Below, piece by piece: positions 12,612 to 24,771 of a DNA stretch of 64,000 nt. Positions within the stretch are counted from its first letter, which is position 1, and every line of letters begins with the position of its first letter. A program made the translations under genes and the position numbers. The notes under the pieces are model-generated. The model had not been told where the DNA came from. It saw only the letters and a program-made list of their open reading frames with translations, and did no database searches. Origin of the DNA: Castanea sativa (taxonomy: Eukaryota > Streptophyta > Magnoliopsida > Fagales > Fagaceae); contig NC_134013.1 of the NCBI RefSeq assembly GCF_040712315.1, forward strand, positions 81,846,001 through 81,910,000. The letters are read 5' to 3'.

Positions 12612-14342
12612 CTGTTAAAGAAAAAGAGCAGAGTCAAGAAGTTTAAAAGATTAAGGCCACTAGATGAGGGATCAACTAAAAGAAGGAATGACAAGCAGTT
12701 TGATACATTGTCTATAAAATCATGAGGATATATCAATAATTTGAGCAACTTTTTATGTGGTCATACTTAAAGCCAAAAAAATAAAAATAAAAAACAAAAG
12801 ATAATTTCAAGACATTTTTTGGCAAGGATTGGGACCAACATTGATTATTTCCACCACCTGCAAATGTACAGAAAGCAGGGAATCAGGAATAAGTAACAAA
12901 AAGGACATTTTAATCTGCTGTTCAGGTGACAAAGAAGGGTAGTTTGTAAGGGGAACAAATAGGGAGGACAATTGTGGGCTTGGGGCTACATTTTCTAAAA
13001 TGGCAGTTCTTGGAAGTGCATCCACACAACATACGAATGAGAACATAAACCACACGTCATTATTTCTACAACCCATTACTATAATTTTTAATATCACTCA
13101 ACTCAATTAATCCTTAACCCTGACTAATTGAGGTCAGCTATGTGGGTCCTTTTAAGCCACTCAACTATATCAAGGGAAATTTTTGATAATATCACTGATT
13201 TCTAGTCCAAGAACTAATTTCATGATCCAGGTGGTTAAGCAAGAAATGGATAATCACCCACATCACCAATAGTAAACTTTCAACTTAATCTTAAACAATT
13301 AAAATATGCTGCAAGACATTAATCATTTATTTGGGCACAAAGCATATTTATAGTGTGCTTATATGATAGAGATACATTACTCACAGTTAGTTGAATTTCT
13401 CAAAACTGCCCGTTTATGTGGAAAGCAATGGGGATTAAGTCCTCTGTAAGTGCACGATTGCTGAAAGAAGGATCAAAAGCAACGAAATCATAAAAAAAAT
13501 TTCACAGAAAATAACAATAGCATCAAAGGCAGAGGAAAATTTCCATTTCTCAAAGTCGCTAGATAATTTTTTTGGATAGCGAATTTTATTAAAGAAGGCG
13601 ACGTGTACTATAGGCGCACACACGATTAAACTCTAAAATCACAATGATCAATCAAATCTAATAGGTTTGAAATGAAAGTAATCCGGACTCAAACAAAAAT
13701 TTGAAAAACAACAGTTTAAGGTCTAAAATAGTCGTCTCACATCCCACAATGCTTCAAGCGTTTCTTCCCCCAGTTCCAGTTCTAGTCCTTCTATGAAACG
13801 GTTTAGTAATAGCCTACTATATAAAGGCTTTATTATACTCAACAACATTGATATCTAGCAGTTTATTTTTAAGAGGGTAGTGTTTAACATTCTTTGTTTC
13901 TTGTTCCATTCACTGTTTTAACACCAAACAGCCATCAAAACATATTCAAAATCCAATCTTTTTCATTACCAATCAATGAAGGCTTCAAGATCTCATCAAG
14001 AAATCTAATAATTTAGTGCCGAATTCCTAAAGATCCTACATAATCATTCTAGAGCAGAACTTCTCAATTAACCAAAATCTCTAAAAAAAGCATTTCAATA
14101 ATTTTTTTTCTTTCATAAGTAACTAACTAAAAAGCAATTCATATTAAAGCAACTAACAATTGAAAGCTTATTTCCTATCAAGAAAACCTAATATTATGCT
14201 TGGTTAGTGAGAAAATGAAGAAATCCAATAGAGTCAACTTCCGCTAACACTGACAATTTCAGTCACATCCCAATATTCTTTTTTTTTTTTTTCTTTTTTT
14301 CTGAGCAAGCAAACATAGGCTAAGGGTAAAGCGTAAAATTAC

Positions 14343-14539
14343 CGGCAATAAAGATGAAGCAGTGGAAAACCTCGAATCCTTGTAACCTGAAATTTGAAGC
14401 AACAAGAACGATAGAGAGAGAGCAATTCAATTCAGTTCAGTTACACACAAAGTGTAAGTGTGTGAGAGAGAGAGAGAGAGAGAAGGTGCGTACCAAAACG
14501 GTGTAGTATCGTAGTGGAAGAGTGGGAAACGACTTCCAT
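14343..14539 (-). CDS. Candidate first exons (transit peptide) of the LPAT1-like gene
   Basis: An ATG at 14539 opens MEVVSHSSTTILHRF, rich in S/T and lacking acids after residue 2, as in plastid transit peptides. It ends at a donor (G then GTACGC, last exon base 14494). A second stretch, 14343-14386, follows the acceptor AAATTTCAG and continues in phase as GYKDSRFSTASSLLP to a GTAATT donor. No phase-compatible exon joining this to 12611 was found; a candidate near 12820-12860 hits a stop. The spliced 5' end is therefore unresolved and this entry is tentative. Confidence 0.35.
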
Positions 14540-14556
14540 AGATAGAAAATAAAAAA

Positions 14557-15910
14557 ATAAAAAATCTCTCTCTCTCTCTCTCTGTCAATCAAAAAATTCT
14601 CTGCCTTTTCTGTTTGGGTGTGAATGAGTTGGCTGTAGGACTGACTAGGGTTACTCTCTACTGTGTCTTCTTCTTCACCAACGCACCGCCCCTTTTTTTT
14701 AATCATTTTTTTTTTTTTTTGGGATTTGAGTGAGCTAACTACAACCCACAATAACTTTTTTTAATAATTAAAAAAAAATTGAATTTATTAATATTAAACA
14801 AAGAAACAAAAAAAAAGGGTGGAACTAAAACAATGTACAAGAAATCTATTAAAAATATTTAGAAGATAATAATGAAAATATTATTAATTAAATAAATATT
14901 ATTTAATTAATATTTAAATATAATAAATAAAATAAAAGGTGTCATTTAAAGTTTTCGCTTTATAGGCCTCATAATTAGTTGATCCGCGCTCTCTAACGGG
15001 AAACACTCGAACCTAAAGACTATAGTCCTGTTGAGTCAAGTCCATTATTGTTAGGCCACTTGTCATGTTGGCATTTTGTGTCTTGCCATGTTGGTATTTT
15101 GTGTTGAATGTATTAAAGTTCTGTTTGTTTTGATAAAAAATTTTGTGTAAAGATAGTTTTTTGTATTTTCAATTTTGATAGTATTAGAAGAAATAAGTCA
15201 AAAGAAAATTATCTTAGTCAAAATAGGAAGTATAACTTATTTTTAGAAATTGTTTTATATTATTTTTTGTTGAAAAATAACTCTATTTCACAGTAAGCTA
15301 AATAAAAAAAGTTAAAAAATTGTTTTTTAACTTATTTAAGGTACCGAATATAAAAAAGTGAGATAATTTTATAGAAATGTTTTTTAAAAAATAACTCATT
15401 TTTTATAAAAATTTCATCAATAAAACAAACAGTGCATAAGTTCTATGTTAAATAATGATGATAAAAATAGGTAATTAATATATCATAATTACATCATTCT
15501 CATTGCGCTGCCCAAGGTGTTATCTCCCCCCATATTTTGGTCATTGTCTATAGCTTTCTCTCTTTTACACTTCCTCTATGACATGTTGTCTCTCTTTCTA
15601 TTTTTCTCTAATGGGCATGGGTTTGAGTTTCATCAATAGAGCTCAGTCAATACTGAGCAAGGCCATGACACAGAGTCCACAAGTTTAATCAATTTTAACA
15701 ATATGATTTTTGCATACTCCAAATACAAAGAAAATCTCTCCATTATTGAATATGTCATCCCACAAATGCTTAGTAATTTGCATAAATTAACATCAGAGTG
15801 TGACACAAATCAAATATATAGTTATCTTACACAAACTAGAAGATAAGATTGCTCTGAAAATATACATTCAAAGGTAACAGATCAAAAGAAAATCAAATCA
15901 GATCCAAATT
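14557..15910. other. Intergenic region between LPAT1-like and TRAPPC4 genes
   Basis: Holds the probable promoter of the acyltransferase, with (CT)n runs near 14465-14480 and 14565-14583 that may be a pyrimidine-rich 5'UTR. From 14750 on it is AT-rich sequence with no exon-like frame. A stretch around 15120-15440 has TGTTTGTTTTGATAAAAAAT facing TCATCAATAAAACAAACAGTG, a probable MITE of about 310 bp. Confidence 0.5.
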
Positions 15911-15920
15911 GCAGAGAATA

Positions 15921-18900
15921 TCATCGGCCCAGCAAGGCGACACAATCCTTCTGTACTGTCTGTGAAAGGTTGAAATCAAAAAGCTCACACCGTATAGGCA
16001 TCTCTATCTCATAGAAGGGATTCTTCAACACATAATCTGTGTACAATTCATAGATGACTTTCAAGAGAGCTTCCATCTGCTGTGTCCCAGGCTCACAGAC
16101 CACAAAGAACTTTGTCCCTGCCAAAGAAGCAATTATTCTTTTAAAGTCAAAAATTTCCAGAGAAAACATCAAATACATGCTCATTATTTAAGAGAAACTC
16201 AGGTTAAATTTCACTTCCAAAGAGTATAGTACATTGTAGAAAAACCCAATCATACTCCTATGCTCATGAAAGAGCATTTCAACTTAATATCACGAAGCTC
16301 ACATAGCAGACACAAAAGCCCCATATAAATGCAAGAGCAAAGCATACCAACATTGAAGCAGATGACAAATCTTCAATAAAGTAAATATTATTATTGGTCA
16401 ATTTCAAATTATATGGATAATATCTAACTAATAGGTTGTTACAGTAAAAAATTTATGAATGCTATAGCAATCAAAATTTGACCAAAATTAAAATTTAGAA
16501 GTTATGAAGTGGACCTCATATCATGCATCTTACCCTGTTAACAAATATGAATAGAACAAACGAAATTGTAGACATAATCACATAACAACAGTTTACTCGG
16601 TAGCCAACAATTTAAGAAAAATTACATAAGTACCATCTACAAAAAATGATTGGTGGAAAAGCATCATTATAAGTGAAGTAGAGCATGGGGTAAAAGAGCT
16701 CTCTTTGATATGGAAAATTGCACTAAGACCCCCGAACTTTCATGTTGTTGCACTAACACCCTCCTCTCTCTCTTTTCGGCCAATTTTGTACAGTCAACTT
16801 TGATACTTTATCAAATAGGCCCCTTATGTCAATACTCCATCCATTTGGGGAACACATTGGTTTTATGTGTGCCTGGTCTTTTGGCGCCAAATTGTGAAAA
16901 AGGGCCCGGGGGGGAGCATAGAGAAAACCATCCAAAATGCAAAAATCAGGTCTGCCGTGAAGAAAAAAAACCTCATGAAACAAAAGTGAAGAAATGAAGA
17001 ACAAAGAAAGAGTGAAGAAACGAATGAAGCTAGATCTTCATTGAAATTATTGCCAGTGAAATTGACACCAGCCCTTTTTTGAATCCCATTCTCAAGGCAT
17101 GTTCTCTATTTTCTCAATCTTTTTTTAATTTTTTTAAAAATGAACTTTTATTATCAGTTTGGTTAGTGGGGAATCACTGACAGCTTTGAAGATTGTACTG
17201 ACACCTCTTCCTTCTTCATCGTACAAGAATGCTTTTTAGAATAACGCTCACATTGTCTGTGAGAGGCCATGACCCTTTGAATTTATTTATTTTTTTGGTA
17301 ATCCATGATTGTGAGGAACCCTCAAGATTTCAGGTATGTGAATCAAAATTGTCGACTTATCTAGGTTAGGAGCTGTGGAACCTCCAGAATTTGTTTGGGT
17401 TTTGTTTTTGCTTTTGTTTTTTGTTTCTTGTACAGAGATATGTGGGAATTCTGGATGGATTAGAGTAAAGTGTGGAAGAGATTTCTAGCTGATAAGAAGG
17501 AAAGAAATAAGAAGGTGTTTGAGTTTGTTTAACCCTGCAAATAGTGAAGAAAAATGCTATTTATTCAAATTTTCGAACAAGGTGTTTTTAAATTTTTTTT
17601 AAAAAGAAGGTGGTGTGGAATTGTATACCTGTTTTTAGTTTAACTGTATACTCTATGGGTCTAGCTTCATCAAATTCTTCACTTTCTTATTCATCCTCTG
17701 CCTATTCTTCATTGCTTCACATTTGTTTCATGCGATTTTGTTTTTTTCCTTCACAGCAAATCTGATTTTGGCATTTGGGATGGTTTCTCTATGTTTCCTG
17801 CCTTTTTCATGATTTGGAGCCAAAAGATTAGGCATATGTGAGACCCACATGTTCTCTCTGTTAGAAAAAGGACAGAACATTGACAGAAGGGACCTATTTG
17901 GTACAGAGTTACCATACCAAATTAGCTGGGAAAAAAAGAAGATAAAGAGGGTCTTAGTGCAATCTATCCTTTTTTGGGTATGGGCAACTCCTAAAAGTTT
18001 TATCATGCTCAAAAGTGGCTCTTAATCCACCGGCATCATAAGAGGTGATCTCATTAGTGAAAAAGTAAACAGTAGGAAACTCAAATCTCCCTTGTTCTAA
18101 AATATCATCAACACTCCAATTTTCCCTCAATACTTGAAAGGAGATCCATAATGAACTGATTTCACAGACCATGGGATAAATAAACAAAGAGCCACCATAT
18201 TGTCATAAATATTTGATATCAACTTGCAATATAAAGGTTGCTAACTAAAATCTTTATATTCTAGCATGTCAGAGCATAAATTTCTCTATACAATTTAGTT
18301 TCATTTCATTATAATCATAAAAATGGCGGCAATGCTTGACATAAATTCATGACTATCAATGTCAAAACGTACCAGTCCACATCCATGGAGGCTTACCAGG
18401 TATGCAACATCTAGGTACAAATAAGTCTTTTAGCTTTTATATGCACAATTATAAAATATTTTTCATATCTTGACACTCTCAAAATTACATCCTTTTTTTG
18501 TTTAGATCAGTAAGTTGTGGCCCCAAAGGAAGGGTACAACCTTAAAATTGCTATGCTTAATACAAAATTGTATGAGTAACAAAAACATAACACTGATATG
18601 CAACGATTGGTTGAGGCTCATTAGATTAACAACATACAGATTAGCAATAACTATGCTTAGCTTGTTGTATCCAAGTCATAATTTTTTTTCACATGTTCAA
18701 GGGTGATAAGTTAATATCGAAATGTACCAGTGAGTGATTGGAAGCAATGGAGATCAAACGTATCGGCTTCGAGAAGCTCAATGCCCGAACAACCTGCAAC
18801 TGGTGATAACTGCTGAGAGATTGCGTGCATCGAGTGCCATAAACTCGCAACCCGCAAGCTATCATTTGTGTCCATCCTTCCAGCAGACCCATAATCCTAA

Positions 18901-19834
18901 TTGTCAAACACACACACAGATTTCATCAGACAATCCCTATTTCCAATTAACAATATCCACTCTTTTCTATGAAAAATAAAACAAATTTCCAGGAAATATC
19001 CATTAGTACTACCGATCCAGGATCCTATTATGCCCCAGGAAAAAAAAGGGGGGAAAAAAGAAAGATTTTGTATATTTTTATACCTTCACACACATACACA
19101 CACACACAAGTAACAAGTTTTATTATAAAAATAAAGAACACCAGGTACACTGGATTTATGCTAGATGTTTATCACATCTAAAGCTTTAAAAGTACAATGA
19201 TCAAGAAACTAATATAAGTTTGAGAAAGAGGTACTCCACGAGGCTTATTATGCCTTGACATATATAAACAGGATCAATCTACAACTAGTGTAACTCTTTA
19301 CAAGTGTAATTCTATTGGAAAATCGGAATTTATCCGGGAAAGGAAATAAATAGCCACTCATTCATCAGACCCATGATCCAAATTTTCTATTTTTCTTAAA
19401 AAAAATAAAGCTAAACATTTCGAATATGCAAATTACTAACACTGTTTTTTTTTTTTTTTCCATGGTAAATCGAAAAAAAAATGAAATGTACAACATACCC
19501 ATCTGTTAGATTTCGAGTTGCAAAGTCCTACAAGTGAAAAAGCCAAGTCTTTCTCAGTCCCCAAATTCCATTTGGCTTGTTTTGTTTTTCCCACATATTC
19601 TCAGCCACCAAACATAGCATATACAACCCCATTCAGTTTTCTATCATCTCCACATTTTCAGTTTCATATAAGGTAAATGTTTGTGTATATAAAACAAAAA
19701 AAAAAAACAAAAAAAAAAGAAACTTTCTCGGGAAACAAACTGAAAATTATATACAAAAATACATAAACATTTACCTTGTAGAAAATCAAGCCACCTGATT
19801 TGTTGATGATGTAGAGGCTGTAAATTGCTGCCAT
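15921..19834 (-). CDS. TRAPPC4: Trafficking protein particle complex subunit 4 (TRAPPC4/Trs23)
   Basis: Core longin-like subunit of the TRAPP complexes, which activate Rab1/Ypt1-type GTPases in ER-Golgi and post-Golgi traffic. Three exons assemble without a break: 19775-19834 ([20 protein letters not shown]), 18728-18896 ([15 protein letters not shown] through [10 protein letters not shown]) and 15921-16117 ([20 protein letters not shown] through [13 protein letters not shown]). Phases are 0 and 1. Total 426 nt, 141 aa, the usual length for plant TRAPPC4. Intron 2 is 2.6 kb and holds a 1.25-kb foldback element. The ATG lies only 168 bp from a divergently oriented tRNA-Ile gene, so its promoter must overlap that interval or use an upstream untranslated exon. 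Confidence 0.96.
16715..17960. mobile_element. 1.25-kb foldback element in TRAPPC4 intron 2
   Basis: Left terminus ATTGCACTAAGACCC is matched by GGGTCTTAGTGCAAT at about 17946-17960. Further inside, TCAAATAGGCCCCTTATGTC (about 16809) pairs with GACAGAAGGGACCTATTTGG (about 17881). GGTTTTCTC/CATCCAAAATGC near 16925 pairs with GCATTTGGGATGG near 17770. The paired arms are about 250-290 bp each and flank a roughly 700-bp centre without a recognisable protein. No convincing target duplication seen. Confidence 0.75.
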
Positions 19835-20001
19835 TTCAAAGGGCAATTTGGGAATATGATAAAATTTTGAGAAAGATAAATCAAGAAGACCGACGATGAA
19901 GCAGATAAATGGATTAACTTTGCAGGGTTAGATCCGAATGCTGTCGACTCAGGAATTGAATAGAGAAAAGTATGCACTGTATGCATTGAACAACAACAAC
20001 T

Positions 20002-20075
20002 GGCCTATTAGCTCAGCTGGTTAGAGCGTCGTGCTAATAACGCGAAGGTCGCAGGTTCGAGACCTGCATGGGCCA
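20002..20075 (+). tRNA. tRNA-Ile (anticodon AAU)
   Basis: 74-nt intronless tRNA. Acceptor GGCCTAT pairs with ATGGGCC and discriminator A follows at 20075. The D-arm is TAGCTCAGCTGGTTAGAGC. The anticodon loop CTAATAA at 20034-20040 has anticodon AAT at 20036-20038. The T-arm is GCAGGTTCGAGACCTGC. A and B box promoters are intact and no CCA is encoded, as expected for a nuclear gene. The downstream TTTT-rich sequence from about 20130 could terminate Pol III, and a nearer T-run (TTTT) follows within about 20 bp. Divergent from TRAPPC4. Confidence 0.97.
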
Positions 20076-20079
20076 TTCT

Positions 20080-22680
20080 ATCCAATTTATAATTTACTTT
20101 TGCAGTTAGTACAAAAATATTTTACAATTTTTTTTTTTAGAGATAATTATAACATGTTGCTAATGTCACAGCTCGAACCCTTTTTCCCTTAGAACCCTAA
20201 GCACTTTGTGCATGGGGAGGTGCCAATTTATTTATTATTTATTTACCAAGTTATTGTTAAGGGGTTAGTTCTTATTTTACTATCAACATATTAATACAAA
20301 AAGATTTTTAAACTAAAAAAAAAAATTCTTAACAATAACAAGTTGTTGAGGTGGTTAGTTCTGATGTACTACCAATATTAATATAAACACATCTTACAAT
20401 TTTTTTTTAAATTATTAACAAAACCAAGTTGATAAGGTGATTAGTTTTGATTTATTACCAATTTTAATACGAGAGCATTTTACAAAATTATATATATATA
20501 GTTTAACAAATTGCTGAGGTGATAGTTGTGATTGGTGTAATATTGCTTCCAACTTTAAAATTTTTTTTTTTTTTTAAAGGTGATTAGTGTAACATCGCTT
20601 CCATATTTATGTTAGAAATTGATGCTTTCCATTTAAAATGAATCAATTTCTTGATTTTGAATAAATATTACTATTTTTTATTGCAAATCAACTTTGAGTG
20701 TAACTTTCTAGTGAAATGGAAAGTATCGTCTTCATTGAGTTCACCATTAGCAGTGCTTTTATTGCACACTAACTATTGTGAATTAAACTTAGAACTCAAT
20801 TGGTACATTGTACCAAAGAATTACATGGAAACATGGATTAGTAATTTAAGGAATACAAGAAATTATAAGGTGGTAAATACTGTCATCTATTTATTTGGTG
20901 ATGACACAAAAAAGTAATTATGCATATATATTCCAGGGTTTGACAAACATGATAAGATGATGGAATGAAATCATATTTAATTCAAATTTCTCTTGGAAAA
21001 AAAGAAAATTATCTTGGTATGATTTTTAGGGACCTTTTTGAATTCACACCTTGTTGATAATGACCAATCAGGGGGAGCTTACTTAGGATCCATTTGGTTG
21101 GAGGTGGAAAAATGGGAGGATAAAAAAGATTTTAATTTCTTTTATTTTTGTTTGATTGGGAGTGAAAAAGTAGATGGATGAAAAAAGTGAGTTTGTATAA
21201 ATTTACTCATATACACTTGTTAAAAAATGATGCCCAATTAAAACAAAAACGTGACAAACAAAAAATACAATCACCCAAATTTATTAAAAATTAAAAATCA
21301 TGTCTAGGAAAAAAAAAATCACGTCTAAACAAAAAAAAAAAGGAAAAAAAAAAGAAAAAAAAGAGAGAAGAAGTGCAACGTACAGGAGAAGCCTGCCCAG
21401 GAAATCAAAGAAAAAAGAAAAAAAGAAAGAAAAGAACAAAAAAGAAGATAAGAAGAAGGAAGAGGCAGCGTCCAGGAAATAGAAAAGAAAAGAACTCCTC
21501 CTACTCAGTTTTCTCCTAATTTTGGAGAACTTTTTGGTGTGTCCGGGGAGAAAAGACTTAACCCCAACCAACATTTTACTTTTTCCTTCTAACTAAATAC
21601 TCTCCAAAAAGTTTTCTTTCTTAATTTTTTTTTTTTTTTTTTTTCATCATTCCTAAAATCCACTCTACCAAATGTGACATTTTCGGAGTCACATCTAATT
21701 TATAACGACCAATTAGAGAGAGCTTCCTCAATTGTCCTGGTGGGTTTTTTTTGTTTTTGTTTTTTGGACTCGCACCTTGTCAATAACAATCAATTAGGAA
21801 GAGCTTTAGAAACTGATATCTAATTATCTGTGAAGGAAGGAACAACAATGTTGCCCACAATCTAGCTAGCAAGGCTCACCTGAAATATAATAAGCAATGC
21901 TGGAGATATAATTTTTCACTAACATTTTTTCATAATTTGCGAAGATAATAAGTTATGATTAAAATCACTTTTACTTTAGCCTATCATTAACATTATTTTT
22001 ATTTTCCACCAATCACGCTACATCAATAATTGTATTTGTAATGCAAATTTTTTAATAAATATCTATCTCTTTGCATATCAAAAAAAAAAAAAAAATTATA
22101 TCACTTATGAAAAATGGCTGGAAGAAGCGTCGTCATACAACATAATTTTCAATAAAAATTATTATCCCTTTTTACAGATAATAATTTTTAAAAAAGTTGG
22201 TTGAATTCAACATATTAACTTGCATAATTTACCAACTCAAAAAAAAAAAAAAAAAAAAACTTGCATAATTTACAAATGTATTTCCAAGATCTAACCATAT
22301 ATGTCAAACTCGATATCATGTCATGTCGTTATCTTATGGATTACCAATGTGGGAAAAACCATTCGATGTCTTGCCCACAATGTTTTCTTGAATTTGATCA
22401 AGTTCACATACTATAGACATTTCTTCAAATCAAATTTTAGAACCCTGAACTCAATTTAAATAAGAAAAATTCTGATATAATTTATGAGACTTAAGTATAA
22501 TATGCAATGGATATTTTATTTGCACTGCATCTTAAGTCAATACAACGAAAGAAAATAAAAGAAAATCATACATCTTAAAACATAAACAAGAAAAAAGAAA
22601 GCAAAGATGATAGCAATCACAAGAAAAAAAAAAAGGAAGATGTCTAGAATTTAATTGAGGCATGAATCAAGTTGGCAATG
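20080..22680. other. Intergenic region, no gene
   Basis: AT-rich sequence with several homopolymer A/T runs. It contains a MITE-like element at 21085-21680 and a lysine-codon-rich purine stretch (21300-21480) that reads open on both strands because of low complexity. No exon with coding character or recognised protein. Confidence 0.65.
21085..21680. mobile_element. MITE-like element (hAT-type end sequence)
   Basis: Left end GGATCCATTTGGTTGGAGG and right end CCACTCTACCAAATGTGACA are imperfect inverted repeats of the (C)ATTTGGT type common to plant hAT-derived MITEs. The purine-rich stretch 21306-21490 lies inside. Non-coding. Boundaries approximate. Confidence 0.5.
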
Positions 22681-22684
22681 ATAT

Positions 22685-22921
22685 CTAGTGGCGTGGGCTG
22701 GTGATTTCTGGATGGGAAATTCCAGTGGCAACTTTGGCAACATCAAGTGCAGAGGCTTCAGGCTTCTTCTTGGAGTATAAGACAAAGAAACCAAGAGTGG
22801 CAGCGATGGCTAAGCCACCAATGGCCATGCTCATAGGACGGAAGGGCACATTACTGCGCTGGTGAAGTATCTTAGTGGAATGCTGCCCTGGTGATGGCTG
22901 CTTCACTCCCTGGTCTGCCAT
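22685..22921 (-). CDS. Small single-pass membrane protein (plant-conserved, function unknown)
   Basis: A single uninterrupted 78-aa frame from ATG at 22921 to TAG at 22687-22685. Residues 1-30 are hydrophilic (MADQGVKQPSPGQHSTKI...). One membrane segment follows at roughly residues 31-49 (PMSMAIGGLAIAATLGFFVL), then a basic YSKKKPEASALDVAKV stretch and a short tail ending SPRH. I recall similar short plant proteins with the SKKKPEASA motif but no assigned function. The S/T-rich N-terminus, one helix and KKK stop-transfer suggest an N-out or organelle outer-membrane type topology; this is an inference. A GTG three codons earlier is in frame, but ATG is preferred. No intron needed. Confidence 0.8.
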   Translation of the reverse strand: MADQGVKQPSPGQHSTKILHQRSNVPFRPMSMAIGGLAIAATLGFFVLYSKKKPEASALDVAKVATGISHPEITSPRH

Positions 22922-22989
22922 TGCTTTCACTTCTTCTGCTCCTGCTAAGGCTTTCTATTACTCTTCCTCTATGTTGTCTCTCTTTCTGT

Positions 22990-24330
22990 AAAACTGTGTT
23001 TTGTGTGTTTTTTTACGTGGTTATGAAAGTTTTAGGCTGGAGAGAGAAGGGGACATGAGGGTGATGAAAGAAATAGGAGGCGAAAGTGTATATTTGATGG
23101 ACATTTGGAGCACGTAGAGTTTGAAGAGTTCTTAGTTTGACATGTGGTGGTTGACTTCCACAACTTCATTATTTTTAGGAGTGATGTTACGGGGGGAAAA
23201 ATGTAGTAACACAAACTATTACGCAATTTTTTTGTCATAATTATGATGTGACAGAATGTGATTGGTAAAAACAAATTGTAGATTCATGTATAAGTGATAA
23301 ACTAATTATTTATCATCTACTACATCAGAATTATGACAAAAAAAATGTGAAATAATTTGTGGTTCTAAAATCACTCATGTTTGAGAGACTACAAATTTGA
23401 GTTTGACTCTCTCTAATGATTTGCGTGGTGAGAAGGGACACGATACGAACATATGTTAGTTCTGTGTCTCATTCTATGCTCTTATCCATAGGAGGGAAGT
23501 CTTGTCCTACAAATTTTATTACATGAACTTTCACAAACTAATGTATCTCCAATATAACAAAAAATTCATTAGTTAATTCTATTGTTGAAATTTATCAATT
23601 CTATTCATTGTTTATCAATTTGTAAACCTTTTATATATACATATGTATGTATGTATTTGTAAATGTTGCTTATTACGATTGATACACAATTAAAGCAATG
23701 TTTGCTCTAATCAAAACAAAACTTTGGTAGCAAGCTGTGAAAAATATTGATCCCACCTTGTTAAGGTCATATGAGGTCATTTAGTATGATAGTTTAAGCA
23801 ACACTTATTAGTTTTTAAACAATATTACATGTATTTACACACCTTTTCACTCATATGTATTTTTTAAAAATACATTACCAAATGGCCCCAAGGTGTCAAG
23901 TGTTTCGTTCACTTCAAAAAAAAAAAAAAAAAGTTTCCTATGACTTTTTCTATACAGCGATAGAATCACTGTGTAGCTTTGATTTCCTTACAACCGCTAT
24001 TTTACATTGGGCAAAATAGAAGATAAAAATCTATTATTTATTATTCAAAATTTATTTATTTATTTGTTATTCAAAAAAGAAATCTATTATTTATTTATTT
24101 TTATTTGAGAAAGAGTTAGAACGGTCATCCAATTAAGCATAACAAAATAGAAGATCAAAATCTATCTACAATTTGTCTGATAATAATTTTGGTGCCAACA
24201 CTGTCAATAATCAGACGATTGCTTTTGTGACCACATTTTAAGGATACACAAAACCTTGGCTACAATTAATGGTAAGATAGCAGATTAAAATGATCATCCT
24301 ACATATATAGTAAATATGTCACAATCTGTT
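22990..24330. other. Intergenic, promoter side of the small membrane protein gene
   Basis: No exon-like frame. Contains long T/A runs (23914-23931) and AT-rich sequence. A stretch at 23190-23345 has ATTATGACAAAAAAAATGTG facing CACAAACTATTACGCAATTT, a small inverted-repeat element (about 150 bp). Confidence 0.5.
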
Positions 24331-24771
24331 TTATAACAATTTTGGTATCAAGCCGATGCTGTACTCATCTTCTTGCTGTTGCAATTCTGTGTCCTCAGTG
24401 TTCTGTAGAAACAAGTAGCAACTGTGATTAATCTGCATTAATATGGTGAACACCAATATCTTTGCAAATGCAGTCGTCTCGAAGCTGCTGCTGATGCAGC
24501 CGCAATAGTTATTCATGGGTCCAGGTCTTTTCGGATATTCCAACTATTAATATAATCTCAGTGGCATGATCAGAGTAACTCTGTAATCGCAGAATCTCCC
24601 TGTCCTGATGAAAGGCAATTGTGTGGCATAGTTCTTATTGCTGACCACCACCAGATTGAGCTTTCCAAGTTTCCACACTGTATTCAATCTCAATATTCTA
24701 CATACGCTATATTGTATTTGAAAGAGGAGGTGTAGGGGCAAAAAGAAACTGAAGAAAGAAACAAAATCACC

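Noticed and set aside
12807..13097. 96-codon minus-strand frame as an upstream LPAT1 exon
   Set aside because: It follows no family sequence. The part after the acceptor TTTGCAG hits a stop after 16 codons in the required phase.
21284..21574. Lysine-rich (plus) or serine/phenylalanine-rich (minus) open frames
   Set aside because: Low-complexity purine tract inside a MITE-like element, open by composition only.
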